64,000 nucleotides of DNA from Bacillota bacterium (GCA_023390335.1 JAEWCZ010000066.1:744001-808000), one strand, 5' to 3'. Shown: positions 43,048-53,536, counted from the first letter of the stretch. Program-made: numbers and translations. Notes: generated by a model from the letters alone, not told the origin.

Positions 43048-44577
43048 ATGGTCTCAAAGGTAAAGAGCTGCGCCCTTTTGGGTATTGACGGCTGTATTGT
43101 TGACGTCGAAACGGATATAAGCAATGGTATACCCAATTTTGACGTAGTAGGACTAGGCGATATGGCTGTAAGAGAATCCCGGGAAAGAGTCAGAGCCGCT
43201 ATTAAGAACAGCGGAATTGATTTTCCGGTAAGGAGAATAACAATAAATTTAGCTCCTGCAAGCTTGAGGAAAGGAGGATCAATGTATGACGTTTCCATTG
43301 CAGTAGGTATCCTTGTAGCTTCGGATATAATAAAAAATCCTGCTCTTTCGTCATATATGTTTTTAGGAGAACTCTCGCTGGACGGAAGTATAAAATCAAT
43401 AGACGGAATTATATCAATGGTTTGCTGTGCTGCTGCAAATGATATTGAGAATATATTTGTACCTGAAACAAATTCAGATGAAGCAGCAGTATTCAGTAAT
43501 GTTAATATCTTGCCTGTAAAAAATCTTAATAATATTATAAATCATCTAAATGGCGAAAAAATTATTCCATCCTATCATACAGATGTGGAAAGTATATTTT
43601 TACATAAAACGAAAGACGACTTAGACTTTTGTGACGTAAAGGGACAAGCAAGTCTAAAGAGGGCGATGGAAGTAGCTGCCTGCGGTTCCCATAACATGCT
43701 CATGATTGGTTCACCTGGAAGTGGAAAAACAATGTTAGCAAAAAGGCTGCCATCAATACTACCGGATATGACATTCGAAGAAGCAGTCCAAATAACAAAA
43801 ATACACAGTATTTCAGGTCTTTTGCCAAGAAATGCTTCATTGATTACTCGCAGACCCTTCAGAAATCCACATCATACTACTTCAGCTATAAGCCTCGTAG
43901 GCGGGGGGAAACAGTGTAAGCCGGGTGAGGTCAGCCTTGCTCACTACGGTGTTCTGTTTCTTGATGAATTTCCCGAATTTGAAAAGGACGCTATTGAAGT
44001 GCTTAGGCAGCCTTTGGAGGACGGAGAGATAACCATATCCAGAGTCAATGGAAGTATTACATATCCCGCAAGAACAACTCTTATTTGTGCCGCTAACCCA
44101 TGCAAATGCGGATATTATCTTGATCTATCTAACAAATGTAGTTGTACACCCAAAATGGTACAACAATATCTTGGTAAACTAAGTCAACCGCTGCTGGATC
44201 GGATTGATATACACGCAGAAATACATCCCGTAAAATATGATGATTTAAATAATAAAGTCAAGGAAGAAACCTCTGCCGTTATACGAGAAAGAGTCAATAA
44301 AGCAAGAAAGATTCAGACTGAAAGGTACAAGGGGCTGGGGATATACTCAAATTCAGAACTAACGCCAACACTGATAAGAAAATACTGTGAGCTTAACAGA
44401 AATACATCGAGTCTTCTTAAAATGGCATTTGAAAGACTTGGGCTAAGTGCACGTGCCTATGACAGAATTCTAAAGGTAGCAAGAACTATTGCAGATATGG
44501 ATGGAAGTGAAAAAATACAATCCGAACATATTGCCGAAGCAATACAATACCGCAGCATGGACAGAATAAAAATATAA
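43048..44577 (+). CDS. comM: ComM/YifB-type AAA+ Mg-chelatase-like ATPase, intact
   Basis: This 509-aa protein has an N-terminal Lon-like fold (residues 1-180), an AAA+ core with Walker A GSPGSGKTML (near 225) and Walker B LFLDEFPEF. It then has the zinc-like cysteines CAANPCKCGYY-CSC and a C-terminal helical domain. It promotes branch migration during natural transformation. The gene is a known insertion hot spot for genomic islands elsewhere, but here it is uninterrupted. It is 10 bases from dprA. Confidence 0.9.
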   Translation: MVSKVKSCALLGIDGCIVDVETDISNGIPNFDVVGLGDMAVRESRERVRAAIKNSGIDFPVRRITINLAPASLRKGGSMYDVSIAVGILVASDIIKNPALSSYMFLGELSLDGSIKSIDGIISMVCCAAANDIENIFVPETNSDEAAVFSNVNILPVKNLNNIINHLNGEKIIPSYHTDVESIFLHKTKDDLDFCDVKGQASLKRAMEVAACGSHNMLMIGSPGSGKTMLAKRLPSILPDMTFEEAVQITKIHSISGLLPRNASLITRRPFRNPHHTTSAISLVGGGKQCKPGEVSLAHYGVLFLDEFPEFEKDAIEVLRQPLEDGEITISRVNGSITYPARTTLICAANPCKCGYYLDLSNKCSCTPKMVQQYLGKLSQPLLDRIDIHAEIHPVKYDDLNNKVKEETSAVIRERVNKARKIQTERYKGLGIYSNSELTPTLIRKYCELNRNTSSLLKMAFERLGLSARAYDRILKVARTIADMDGSEKIQSEHIAEAIQYRSMDRIKI

Positions 44578-44587
44578 AGGAGAATTT

Positions 44588-45712
44588 ATGAGAGATATTG
44601 AGTACTGGATTTGGCTATCATCCTTGGAAGGATTAAGCTCAAAAAAAGCATTTGATTTACTTGAAAAATACAAAAGTCCCGATGTTATATATGGTCTTTC
44701 AGAAAGTGATCTTCAAAATACAAAAGGGTTAACTGAAAAAAATTTAAAAGAACTTTTGAACTCAGACAAAAGAGATAGGGTTGGTGCTATATACGAATTG
44801 ATGGTACGAAATAATATAAAAATGGTAAATGTTTATGAAGAAACCTATCCTCAAAAACTGAAAAATATTTATGACCCTCCTATAGCCTTGTATTATAAGG
44901 GAAAGCTTGATTTAGACAATTTTTCTATAGCAGTTGTTGGTTCAAGAAGGACTACAGGGTATGGTGCTAAAACGGCCTGTAGATTGTCCTATGACCTGGC
45001 AATGAGAGGTGTAACTATAGTAAGTGGTCTGGCCAGGGGAATAGACAGTATTGCGCACAAAGGTTGCCTGGATGCGGGAGGAAAAACCATAGCGGTTCTA
45101 GGTTGTGGTATCGATAATATTTATCCCCCGGAAAATACAGCACTATTTAAGGATATAATAGATTCCGAAGGTCTGGTACTGTCTGAATATCCTCCGGGAA
45201 TGCCGCCGCTACAACATAATTTTCCAGCACGAAACAGAATAATAAGCGGAATGTCCAACGGAGTTCTGGTGATTGAGGCAGCAAAAAGAAGCGGTTCTCT
45301 AATTACTGCGGGGTGCGCTTTAGAGCAGGGCAGAGAGGTTTTTGCCGTTCCGGGAAATATCGACTGTGCGTATAGTATGGGAACAAATCAATTAATTAAG
45401 GAGGGAGCAAAACTGGTATTGAATGCTTCAGATATTTTGGAGGAATTTGAATACCACAGAATTCAAAATATTCCAACTTTTCAGGAGAATACCAACGAAG
45501 AAATTAGTAAAAAATACATAAACCTCTTTAAAGGATTAACAACAGAAGAAATAAAAATATTAAAAGTAATTTTAGATGGAGCACATAGTATTGATGAAAT
45601 TATTGAAAGCAGTAATATTTCTGCGAAAGATGCAAACAGTATACTTTTTATGCTTGAAATGAAAGGAGTAATCGGACAGAGTACGGGTAAATTATTCGAA
45701 GTTATAATATAG
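44588..45712 (+). CDS. dprA: DNA processing protein DprA
   Basis: This 374-aa protein has a SAM-like N-terminal domain, a Rossmann-type core with VVGSRRTTGYGAKTACR, SGLARGIDSIAHKG, VLGCGIDNIYPPEN and PARNRIISGMSNGVLVIEA, and a winged-helix C-terminus. It loads RecA onto incoming single-stranded DNA. AAAGGAG lies seven bases before ATG 44588. The comM-dprA-topA order is common in clostridia. Confidence 0.94.
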   Translation: MRDIEYWIWLSSLEGLSSKKAFDLLEKYKSPDVIYGLSESDLQNTKGLTEKNLKELLNSDKRDRVGAIYELMVRNNIKMVNVYEETYPQKLKNIYDPPIALYYKGKLDLDNFSIAVVGSRRTTGYGAKTACRLSYDLAMRGVTIVSGLARGIDSIAHKGCLDAGGKTIAVLGCGIDNIYPPENTALFKDIIDSEGLVLSEYPPGMPPLQHNFPARNRIISGMSNGVLVIEAAKRSGSLITAGCALEQGREVFAVPGNIDCAYSMGTNQLIKEGAKLVLNASDILEEFEYHRIQNIPTFQENTNEEISKKYINLFKGLTTEEIKILKVILDGAHSIDEIIESSNISAKDANSILFMLEMKGVIGQSTGKLFEVII

Positions 45713-45861
45713 TCAAAATACATAAAATAATTTGGAATAATTTCATGTAATTAATGTACAATTACTAATGTGAGGTTGACAGATTTAAAAAACCAGTTTA
45801 AATTAGAAGTTGTTTAATAATATATTATACAGAAAATGGATATACAACACGGAGGAATAAA

Positions 45862-47985
45862 ATGGCTGATAACCTGGTTATTGTGGAGTCTCCCGGAAAA
45901 GTTAAATCTATAAGCAAATTTTTAGGTAAGGGATATAAAGTAGAGGCTTCTATCGGACATGTTAGGGATTTACCTAAAAGTCAGATGGGCGTGGATATTG
46001 ATAATGATTTTGAGCCTAAGTATATTACTATAAGAGGCAAGGGCGATGTTATCTCAAAGCTGAAAAAAGAAGCCAAGTCAGCAAAAAAAGTGTATCTTGC
46101 AACTGACCCTGACCGCGAAGGTGAGGCGATTTCCTGGCACTTGGCCAAAATATTAAATATTGATGAAAAGCAAAAGTGTAGAGTTTCATTTAATGAAATA
46201 ACACAAAATGCGGTAAAGAATGCAATTAAACAGCCAAGAACTATAGATATGGGCCTTGTTGATGCACAGCAGGCAAGAAGAGTACTGGACAGAATAGTGG
46301 GTTATAAGATAAGTCCTCTGCTTTGGAAGAAAGTAAAAAAAGGCTTGAGTGCAGGTAGAGTACAATCTGTAGCTACAAAAATGATTTGCGACAGGGAAGA
46401 TGAAATAGAAAATTTTGAGTCACAGGAATATTGGTCAATAACTGCAAAGCTTTCAAAACCAAAGGTAAGTCCGAATTTTGAAGCAAGATTCTATGGCATA
46501 GGCAAGGAAAAAATAGAATTAACAAACGAGGAACAGGTTAATTCTATTTTAGATGAAATAAATAAAAGCCAATATATTGTGCAAAAGGTTAAGGAACAGG
46601 AAAAGAAAAGGGCAGCTGCAGCACCTTTTATTACAAGTACATTACAGCAAGAAGCTTCCAGAAAACTGGGATATACTACAAAGAGGACAATGATGGTTGC
46701 CCAGCAGTTATATGAAGGTGTAGAAATAAAAGGACATGGTTCTGTCGGACTTATAACCTACATGAGAACAGACTCAACAAGGATATCAACGGATGCACAG
46801 AATGAGGCAAGAGAATATATTAAAACAAAGTATGGAAAGGATTATATACCTGAAAATCCAAGAGTATATAAGAATAAATCAGCTTCTCAGGATGCCCATG
46901 AGGCAATACGTCCAACATATATGGATATGGCACCTGAAGGAATAAAGGAATATCTTAGTGCGGAACAATACAAGCTATACAAGCTTATATGGGACAGATT
47001 TATTTCCAGTCAGATGTCATCCGCCATATACGATACTGTATCAGCTGATATTGCCGCAGGAAAATACATGTTCAAAGCGAATGGGTCAAAAGTAAAATTC
47101 CCGGGTTTTATGGTATTGTACATTGAAGGGAATGATACTGAAGGCAAGGAAGAGGACGGGGAGCAGGATGATAAGGAAAATACCTTACCTCAGCTGAATG
47201 AAGGGGATATTCTTGACTTGAAAAAGAATACACCTAAGCAGCATTTTACTCAACCTCCTGCCAGATACACCGAGGCAACCCTTGTAAGAGCTTTAGAAGA
47301 AAAAGGTATAGGTAGACCAAGTACCTATGCTCCTACAATAACAACTATTTTATCACGTGGCTATGTCCTAAAGGAAAAGAAGTTGTTAGTACCGACGGAG
47401 CTCGGGAAAATAGTAAACGACATAATGAAGAACCATTTCGAGAACATTGTTGATACAAAGTTTACTGCTCAGATGGAGAGCGAACTGGATGATGTTGAGG
47501 ATGGTGAAAAAGAGTGGAAGGCCGTAATGAGGGATTTTTATTCTTCATTTGCAGGAGTACTTAAAGAGGCCGAAGAATCAATAGGAGATGTTGAATTACC
47601 TGTAGAAGTATCAGATGTACAATGCGATAAGTGCGGAAGATTTATGGTTGTTAAACACGGGAGATTCGGTAAATTCCTAGCTTGCCCCGGATTCCCAGAA
47701 TGTAGAAATACCAAACCGATTGTAGAAGAGGCCGGGGTTGAATGTCCTCTTTGTAAGGGAAAGGTACTTATTAAAAAGACTAAAAAAGGTAAAAAGTATA
47801 TTGGTTGTGAGAGAAATCCGGAATGTTCTTTTATGAGCTGGGATATGCCAAGTCCAAATAAGGAAACGTGTTCTGTTTGCGGAGCATTTATGCTACAAAA
47901 ATCCTCCGGTAAAAAGAAGGTTCTTAAATGCAGCAATGGCAAGTGTACCAGCAATACGGAACCATCAACAAATACTAACAAATAA
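45862..47985 (+). CDS. topA: DNA topoisomerase I
   Basis: This 707-aa type IA topoisomerase relaxes negative supercoils. The Toprim domain begins NLVIVESPGKVKSI and has LATDPDREGEAISWH. The active-site tyrosine is in TYMRTDSTRIS (near 302), and QDAHEAIRPT and GIGRPSTYAPT are present. Three C-terminal zinc-finger repeats follow from residue 592: CDKCGRFM, CPLCKGKV and CSVCGAFM. GGAGG precedes ATG 45862. Confidence 0.97.
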   Translation: MADNLVIVESPGKVKSISKFLGKGYKVEASIGHVRDLPKSQMGVDIDNDFEPKYITIRGKGDVISKLKKEAKSAKKVYLATDPDREGEAISWHLAKILNIDEKQKCRVSFNEITQNAVKNAIKQPRTIDMGLVDAQQARRVLDRIVGYKISPLLWKKVKKGLSAGRVQSVATKMICDREDEIENFESQEYWSITAKLSKPKVSPNFEARFYGIGKEKIELTNEEQVNSILDEINKSQYIVQKVKEQEKKRAAAAPFITSTLQQEASRKLGYTTKRTMMVAQQLYEGVEIKGHGSVGLITYMRTDSTRISTDAQNEAREYIKTKYGKDYIPENPRVYKNKSASQDAHEAIRPTYMDMAPEGIKEYLSAEQYKLYKLIWDRFISSQMSSAIYDTVSADIAAGKYMFKANGSKVKFPGFMVLYIEGNDTEGKEEDGEQDDKENTLPQLNEGDILDLKKNTPKQHFTQPPARYTEATLVRALEEKGIGRPSTYAPTITTILSRGYVLKEKKLLVPTELGKIVNDIMKNHFENIVDTKFTAQMESELDDVEDGEKEWKAVMRDFYSSFAGVLKEAEESIGDVELPVEVSDVQCDKCGRFMVVKHGRFGKFLACPGFPECRNTKPIVEEAGVECPLCKGKVLIKKTKKGKKYIGCERNPECSFMSWDMPSPNKETCSVCGAFMLQKSSGKKKVLKCSNGKCTSNTEPSTNTNK

Positions 47986-48054
47986 AATATGTAAATAGAA
48001 CAATTTTCACATTGTATATTAACTAAAAATTATTTATACTTAAAATAGTTAATG

Positions 48055-48096
48055 TTAACCGAAGGTATAAAAATGTCTGCTTTCGGTTAATTTTAT
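48055..48096 (+). terminator. Terminator after topA
   Basis: TTAACCGAAG(G) pairs with (C)TTTCGGTTAA across a short loop, then TTTTATTT. Confidence 0.7.
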
Positions 48097-48125
48097 TTAT
48101 TGACATAAATTGAAGGAGATTTTAG

Positions 48126-49439
48126 ATGTGTAAGAAAGTTAATGTAATAGGAGCAGGACTTGCGGGATGTGAGGCGGCGTACCAGATAGCCAAAAGGGGT
48201 ATTAATGTAACTCTTTATGAGATGAAGCCTGAAAAAAGTACTCCAGCTCACCATTCAACCGATTTTGCAGAGTTGGTGTGTAGTAACTCTCTGCGTTCTG
48301 CTCAACTTGAAAATGCAGTAGGACTACTTAAAGAAGAACTTAGAACTATGGATTCTTTGATAATGAAAGCTGCTGATGAGACAAGAGTTCCCGCAGGAGG
48401 GGCACTTGCTGTTGATAGGGACGGATTTTCCCAGTATGTAACCAGGCAAATTAAGGAAAATAGTAATATTGAAATAATTCATACAGAAATGGATACAGTT
48501 CCTGATGATGAAAATATAACTATTATTGCAACAGGACCTCTTACATCAGAACCGATGTTTAATTATATAAAAGGTATTACCGGTGAAGAATATCTTCACT
48601 TTTTTGACGCTGCAGCACCGATAGTTACCTACGATTCAATAAACATGAACAAGGCATTTAAAGCTGCAAGGTATGGAAAGGGCTCTGAAGATTACATAAA
48701 TTGCCCAATGACCAAGGAGGAATACGAAATCTTTTATGAGGCCTTAGTTAATGCTGAAGCTGCTGAAGTAAAAGATTTTGAGAAAAATATGGTCTTTGAA
48801 GGCTGTATGCCTATAGAAAGTATGGCATACAGGGGTAAGGATACAATGAGGTTTGGGCCTCTTAAGCCGGTAGGGCTGGTTGATGAAAGGACCAACATTA
48901 AATCATATGCTGTAGTACAGCTTAGGCAGGATAACAAAAATGCAACTCTATACAACATAGTTGGTTTTCAGACGCATTTAAAATGGCCTGAACAAAAGAG
49001 AGTTTTCAGACTTATACCCGGACTGGAAAATGCGGAATTCGTCAGATATGGTGTAATGCATAGAAATACCTATATTAACTCTCCAAGGCTGCTTGATAAC
49101 ACATACAGGTTAAAAAGCAATGAAAACTTGTACTTTGCGGGACAGATAACCGGGGTTGAAGGATATATAGAATCGACTTCATCAGGTTTTGTTGCAGGAA
49201 TAAATGCAGCTGCACAGTGTATGGGAAAAGGAAAGATTGTATTTCCGTCGAATACTTCAATAGGAGCATTAAGTAATTATATTTCTGACGGAAGTATTAG
49301 AAACTTTCAGCCTATGAATGTTAATTTTGGTATATTCAACGGGATAGATGAATCTGTTGTTTCCATAAGAGATAAGAAAAAGAGGAATATGGAAATAGCA
49401 AAAAATTCTGTTAATTATGTCAAAAAAGTAGAACTTTAA
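48126..49439 (+). CDS. trmFO: Folate-dependent tRNA U54 methyltransferase TrmFO
   Basis: This 437-aa flavoprotein makes ribothymidine 54 in tRNA using methylenetetrahydrofolate. The FAD motif is VIGAGLAGCEAAYQIAKRG at the N-terminus. The family signatures ELVCSNSLRS, PAGGALAVDRD, EGCMPIESMAYRG and FAGQITGVEGYIES are all present. GAAGGAG precedes ATG 48126. It stands upstream of the flagellar operon but is separated by a promoter. Confidence 0.96.
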   Translation: MCKKVNVIGAGLAGCEAAYQIAKRGINVTLYEMKPEKSTPAHHSTDFAELVCSNSLRSAQLENAVGLLKEELRTMDSLIMKAADETRVPAGGALAVDRDGFSQYVTRQIKENSNIEIIHTEMDTVPDDENITIIATGPLTSEPMFNYIKGITGEEYLHFFDAAAPIVTYDSINMNKAFKAARYGKGSEDYINCPMTKEEYEIFYEALVNAEAAEVKDFEKNMVFEGCMPIESMAYRGKDTMRFGPLKPVGLVDERTNIKSYAVVQLRQDNKNATLYNIVGFQTHLKWPEQKRVFRLIPGLENAEFVRYGVMHRNTYINSPRLLDNTYRLKSNENLYFAGQITGVEGYIESTSSGFVAGINAAAQCMGKGKIVFPSNTSIGALSNYISDGSIRNFQPMNVNFGIFNGIDESVVSIRDKKKRNMEIAKNSVNYVKKVEL

Positions 49440-49495
49440 GGATACTATATTCTGAGAAATTAGTCCTAGTATAGCACAATAATAAGCTTTATTTA

Positions 49496-49524
49496 TTGTA
49501 TTTTTGAACTTTATATGCTAGAAT
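49496..49524 (+). promoter_or_regulatory. Sigma-A-like promoter of the flagellar operon
   Basis: TTGTAT at 49496-49501 and TAGAAT at 49519-49524 have a 17-bp spacer, 54 bp ahead of flgB. Confidence 0.5.
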
Positions 49525-49578
49525 TTAGCTAATAAAAGAGTATATGGTTATATGCTATAAGTTGGGAGCGGGGTTATT

Positions 49579-49992
49579 ATGATAGAAAAACTATACGCAA
49601 AAAGTAATTTACTTGAGAAATCTCTAAATGCTTCTTGGGCAAGAAATGAGGTTATATCCCAGAACTTGTCTAACGTAGACACTCCGAATTATAAAAGAAA
49701 AGATGTTACTTTTGAGCAGTATCTGAATGATTCCCTTGATAGCAAAAGTCTTGAGGGGATTACCACAGATGAAAGGCATATACCCATAAAATCTAAGAAT
49801 ACTGATAAGATTAAGCCTGAGATTACTCAGGACAATTCTGATACAAGTATGCGTATTGATGGAAACAACGTGGATATTGACAGCGAAATGGCTTATCTGG
49901 CTAAGAATACCATTCAATATAATTCGCTAATCCAAATGATTAATAGTAATTACAGTAAGATTAAAAATGTAATTTCAGAGGGGAGACGCTGA
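49579..49992 (+). CDS. flgB: Flagellar basal-body rod protein FlgB
   Basis: This 137-aa proximal rod protein has the rod/hook N-terminal motif (ARNEVISQNLSNVDTPNYKRKDVTF) and a C-terminal helix (YLAKNTIQYNSLIQMINSNYSKIK). It is secreted by the flagellar export gate and polymerises in the rod. GGGAGCGG precedes ATG 49579. It is the first gene of the large flagellar operon and is two bases from flgC. Confidence 0.95.
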   Translation: MIEKLYAKSNLLEKSLNASWARNEVISQNLSNVDTPNYKRKDVTFEQYLNDSLDSKSLEGITTDERHIPIKSKNTDKIKPEITQDNSDTSMRIDGNNVDIDSEMAYLAKNTIQYNSLIQMINSNYSKIKNVISEGRR

Positions 49993-49994
49993 TT

Positions 49995-50438
49995 ATGGGT
50001 ATTTTTAGTGCATTGGATATAAGTGCTTCGGGACTAACTGCCCAAAGAGTACGAATGGATACCATTTCTCAGAATATAGCAAATGCAAATACTACAAGAA
50101 CTGCGGATGGTACTCCGTATAGAAGAAGAGAAGTGGTGTTTGAAGAACGTACAGATACAAATTCATTTTCTCAGGCTCTGGAGAATGCATCAAACAAACT
50201 GAATGGCGGTAATGGAGTAAGAGTTAGTAGTATTGTAGAAGATCCTACGGAATTTAAAAAAGTATACGATCCGGGGCATCCAGATGCTGATGCACAAGGA
50301 TATGTAAATATGCCAAATGTAGATATTGTTACCGAAATGGTTAATATGATTTCAGCAACGAGATCATACGAAGCAAATGTTACATCTGTAAACGCAACAA
50401 AGTCCATGGCGCTTAAAGCTTTGGAGATTGGTAAATAA
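49995..50438 (+). CDS. flgC: Flagellar basal-body rod protein FlgC
   Basis: This 147-aa rod subunit has an N-terminal ALDISASGLTAQRVRMDTISQNIANANTT and a C-terminal VDIVTEMVNMISATRSYEANVT, the standard flg_bb_rod signatures. The ribosome site AGAGGGGAG is within the flgB end. Confidence 0.96.
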   Translation: MGIFSALDISASGLTAQRVRMDTISQNIANANTTRTADGTPYRRREVVFEERTDTNSFSQALENASNKLNGGNGVRVSSIVEDPTEFKKVYDPGHPDADAQGYVNMPNVDIVTEMVNMISATRSYEANVTSVNATKSMALKALEIGK

Positions 50439-50503
50439 GTGAGAATAACCGAAACACTTAGTTTATATTCTATTTTGGAGTTGTAAATCAGGGGGGTTAA
50501 GGT

Positions 50504-50812
50504 ATGGCAGTGGACAAGATAGGGGAAGTACAACGATTAATACCTGATAATTTTAGCCTTAAAGAAATTAATGACAATAAAAATACGCCTGAGGTAAGTT
50601 TTGGAGATTACTTAAAATCAGCACTTACGAAGGTGTCAGATCTGGAAAATCAATCTATTAATTTACAAGAAGATTTTGCTTTAGGCAAAACGGATAATAT
50701 TCCCGAAGTTTTAATTGCTGGAGAAAAAGCGAATGTTGCCCTGCAATTTACCATGCAAATAAGAAACAAGATTTTAGATGCATATTCTGAAATAATGAGA
50801 ATGCAAATATAA
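50504..50812 (+). CDS. fliE: Flagellar MS-ring/rod adapter FliE
   Basis: This 102-aa protein has a C-terminal half (LIAGEKANVALQFTMQIRNKILDAYSEIMRMQI) that is a clear FliE match. FliE links the MS ring to the rod. GGGGGG is 9-14 bases before the ATG. About 100 bp separate it from fliF. Confidence 0.93.
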   Translation: MAVDKIGEVQRLIPDNFSLKEINDNKNTPEVSFGDYLKSALTKVSDLENQSINLQEDFALGKTDNIPEVLIAGEKANVALQFTMQIRNKILDAYSEIMRMQI

Positions 50813-50915
50813 TCAGGAATTTATGTAAAATTTGTAGTATTATGTAAATTTATTTTTAGATTTCTATTAAAGAGAAAACTAATGATGAAATAAATTAATT
50901 GATGAGGTGGTAGCT

Positions 50916-52490
50916 TTGCCAGAATTTTTAACTCGATTGCTCAAGCCGCTTCTTGACTTCTGGAAGGGATTAGATAAATCTCAAAGAACGCGTATTTTTA
51001 TTATAACAGGTATTGTGGTAGTCTCTGTAGGCATAGGACTATTTTTAATTACAAGGCCGACTTATACTACTGTTATTAGTGATGCCAGTCCTGAAGATGT
51101 TGCTGCAATGCAAAAAATCTTGAAGGAAAAAGGTATTTCATATAAGCTTACTGATGACAAATCGGGGATTATAGTAAATGAAAAGAATAGTGATGAAGCC
51201 CATTTTGAATTAGCTACAGGTTATTCAAAAAATGGTCTCACTTTCGCTGACGCTCTAAGTAGCATAAAGATAAACACAACCGAAAGTGATAAAAAGCATA
51301 TCTGGCAGCAACTTGACGAATCTGATATTGCCAGACAGTTAAAGCTTTTTCAGAATATTGAAGATGCAGATGTAACTATTGTCAGACCTGAAAAGACTCT
51401 TTTGATTGATGATAGCAACAGTAAGGATGCAAAGGCGTCTGTTGTTATTACTCCTAAAGATGAAATAAGTGCTAAACAGGCTGAAAGTATTGTAAAACTA
51501 GTTGCCAGCAGTGTTGAAGGCTTGGATCCTAAAAACGTAACTGTTGTGGATAATAAAGGGAATGTACTTAACACAGACACTGACAATGGAATAGATAAAA
51601 CATCCACTCAATACGACATGAAAAAGAAGTACAAAAATGATCTCGAAAAAAATGTAAGAGAAGTATTGGCTGATCAATTAGATAGTTTTGACACAGCTAA
51701 AGTAGTTGTTAATCCTGTTCTGGATTTTGATACTTTGACTGAGTCTTCAAAAGAATTTACTAATCCTAACGGTGCCGACTCAGGTGCTATCATTAGCAGA
51801 CAAGAGACAAATGAAAATTTAAAAAACGGGGATACCGGAGGAACGCCGGGTGTAAATGCGAACCCAGGTACAACACCATCCTATCCGGCGGGTTCTGATG
51901 ATTCAAAGTCTTATAAAAAATCAGATGTTACTGAAAATTTCCAATATAACGAAACGAATAAACAGACTGAAAAGTCTTTGGGAGAACTAATCCCAGAGAG
52001 GTCTTCTGCTGCCATAACTTTGTTATACGGTAAAAGAGTTCCTGACGATACAAAGCTTAATGACGAAATGATCACTCAAGTCAAGAATTTAGCTAGTATG
52101 GCAACAGGTATTCCTGCAGAAAACATAGCAATTACAAAACTGAAGATTCAGCCTCCTGCAGTAGAAACACCTTCTACAGCAGATACATTAAAGAATCTTA
52201 TTTCTAATTACGGGTTACTTGCATTATTGGCACTGATGGTTATAGCTTTTGTAATAATTGCTTTACCAAAAAAATCGAAGCAAAAACTGGAGCCAGCATT
52301 TGCAGTTGATGATGATAATTCAATCACATCTCCTAAATATGCATATAATGAAATGAGACCAGACCCTGTACCAGAAATTGATACAGAGGAAAGGTCAGAA
52401 GTTAAAAAGCAGATTGATAAGTTTGTTAAGCAAAAACCGGACGCTGTTGCACAGTTGTTGCGGAATTGGTTAACAGATGATTATGAATAG
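50916..52490 (+). CDS. fliF: Flagellar MS-ring protein FliF
   Basis: This protein of about 524 aa has an N-terminal membrane helix (IFIITGIVVVSVGIGLFLI) and YscJ/FliF domains with ASPEDVAAMQKILKEKGISYKL. A C-terminal helix (YGLLALLALMVIAFVIIALP) and a cytoplasmic tail bind FliG. TTG 50916 with GATGAGGTGG upstream is preferred to GTG 50907, which overlaps that site. A Gly/Thr/Ser-rich linker (around residues 310-345) is ordinary for the family. Confidence 0.94.
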   Translation: MPEFLTRLLKPLLDFWKGLDKSQRTRIFIITGIVVVSVGIGLFLITRPTYTTVISDASPEDVAAMQKILKEKGISYKLTDDKSGIIVNEKNSDEAHFELATGYSKNGLTFADALSSIKINTTESDKKHIWQQLDESDIARQLKLFQNIEDADVTIVRPEKTLLIDDSNSKDAKASVVITPKDEISAKQAESIVKLVASSVEGLDPKNVTVVDNKGNVLNTDTDNGIDKTSTQYDMKKKYKNDLEKNVREVLADQLDSFDTAKVVVNPVLDFDTLTESSKEFTNPNGADSGAIISRQETNENLKNGDTGGTPGVNANPGTTPSYPAGSDDSKSYKKSDVTENFQYNETNKQTEKSLGELIPERSSAAITLLYGKRVPDDTKLNDEMITQVKNLASMATGIPAENIAITKLKIQPPAVETPSTADTLKNLISNYGLLALLALMVIAFVIIALPKKSKQKLEPAFAVDDDNSITSPKYAYNEMRPDPVPEIDTEERSEVKKQIDKFVKQKPDAVAQLLRNWLTDDYE

Positions 52491-52516
52491 AAAAATGTAT
52501 ATGTGGGGTGAAAAGC

Positions 52517-53536
52517 TTGGCTAAAGCAAGTGCAAAGACAGAATACAGTGGCAGGGAAAAAGCTGCAATGCTACTCATTTCCCTTGGCCCTGAAAAGTCA
52601 GCTGAGATATTCAAGCATTTAAAAGAGGATGAGATAGAGCAGTTAACCTTGGAAATTGCCAACATAAGGGCTGTTACTCCTGATGAAAAGGAAAGAGTTC
52701 TTGATGAGTTCTATCAGATATGTCTTGCACAGGAGTATATTGCCGAAGGTGGTATCGGATATGCTAAAGATATACTTGAGAAAGCTTTAGGTTCTCAAAA
52801 GGCTGTAGACATAATCAACAAACTTACAGTGTCATTACAGGTTAGGCCTTTTGATTTTGTGAGAAAAACGGACCCGTCACAGTTACTAAACTTTATACAG
52901 GGAGAACATCCTCAGACAATAGCTTTAATTTTGGCATATTTAAAACCACACCAGGCATCAGTGGTACTATCTGCCCTTCCACAAGACAAGCAAGCAGATG
53001 TTGCAAGAAGAGTAGCTACTATGGATAGAACATCTCCTGATATTATAAAGGAAGTTGAACGAATTCTTGAAAAAAAACTTTCATCTTTGGTTACAGAGGA
53101 CTATACTGCAGCTGGTGGTGTTCAATCCATTGTTGATATCCTTAACTCTGTTGATAGAGGAACGGAAAAATTCATTATGGAAACACTGGAAATCGAAGAT
53201 ACCGATCTTGCAGAAGAAATTAAGAGACGTATGTTTGTATTTGAAGATATTCTTACTCTTGATGGAAGATCAATTCAGAGATTCCTTAGAGAAGTTGATA
53301 ACAATCAATTGGCTGTTGCCCTTAAGGGTGCAACAGATGATGTACAGAAGCTTATATTTGCCAATATGTCCAAGCGTCTGAGCGAAATGATCAGAGAAGA
53401 TTTGGAATTTATGGGACCTGTAAGGCTCAAAGATGTTGAAGAAGCACAGCAGAAGATTGTTAATATTATTCGTAAGCTTGAGGATGCAGGCGAGATAGTT
53501 ATTTCTAGAGGAGGAGGCGACGAAATAATTGTCTAA
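52517..53536 (+). CDS. fliG: Flagellar motor switch protein FliG
   Basis: This protein of about 339 aa forms the rotor ring facing the stator. It has the N-terminal KAAMLLISLGPEKSAEIFKHL, the central EHPQTIALILAYLKPHQASVVL and the charged C-terminal torque helix. TTG 52517 follows GGGGTGA; GTG 52508 overlaps it. It ends eight bases inside fliH. Confidence 0.96.
   Translation: MAKASAKTEYSGREKAAMLLISLGPEKSAEIFKHLKEDEIEQLTLEIANIRAVTPDEKERVLDEFYQICLAQEYIAEGGIGYAKDILEKALGSQKAVDIINKLTVSLQVRPFDFVRKTDPSQLLNFIQGEHPQTIALILAYLKPHQASVVLSALPQDKQADVARRVATMDRTSPDIIKEVERILEKKLSSLVTEDYTAAGGVQSIVDILNSVDRGTEKFIMETLEIEDTDLAEEIKRRMFVFEDILTLDGRSIQRFLREVDNNQLAVALKGATDDVQKLIFANMSKRLSEMIREDLEFMGPVRLKDVEEAQQKIVNIIRKLEDAGEIVISRGGGDEIIV

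Noticed and set aside
43048..44577. comM as a second interrupted gene or island site
   Set aside because: The 509-aa frame is complete with all motifs, and dprA follows normally.
35279..49439. Unusual content in the division/sporulation run
   Set aside because: The order and lengths of ftsQ to trmFO are those expected in clostridia; only the promoters noted above deserve comment.
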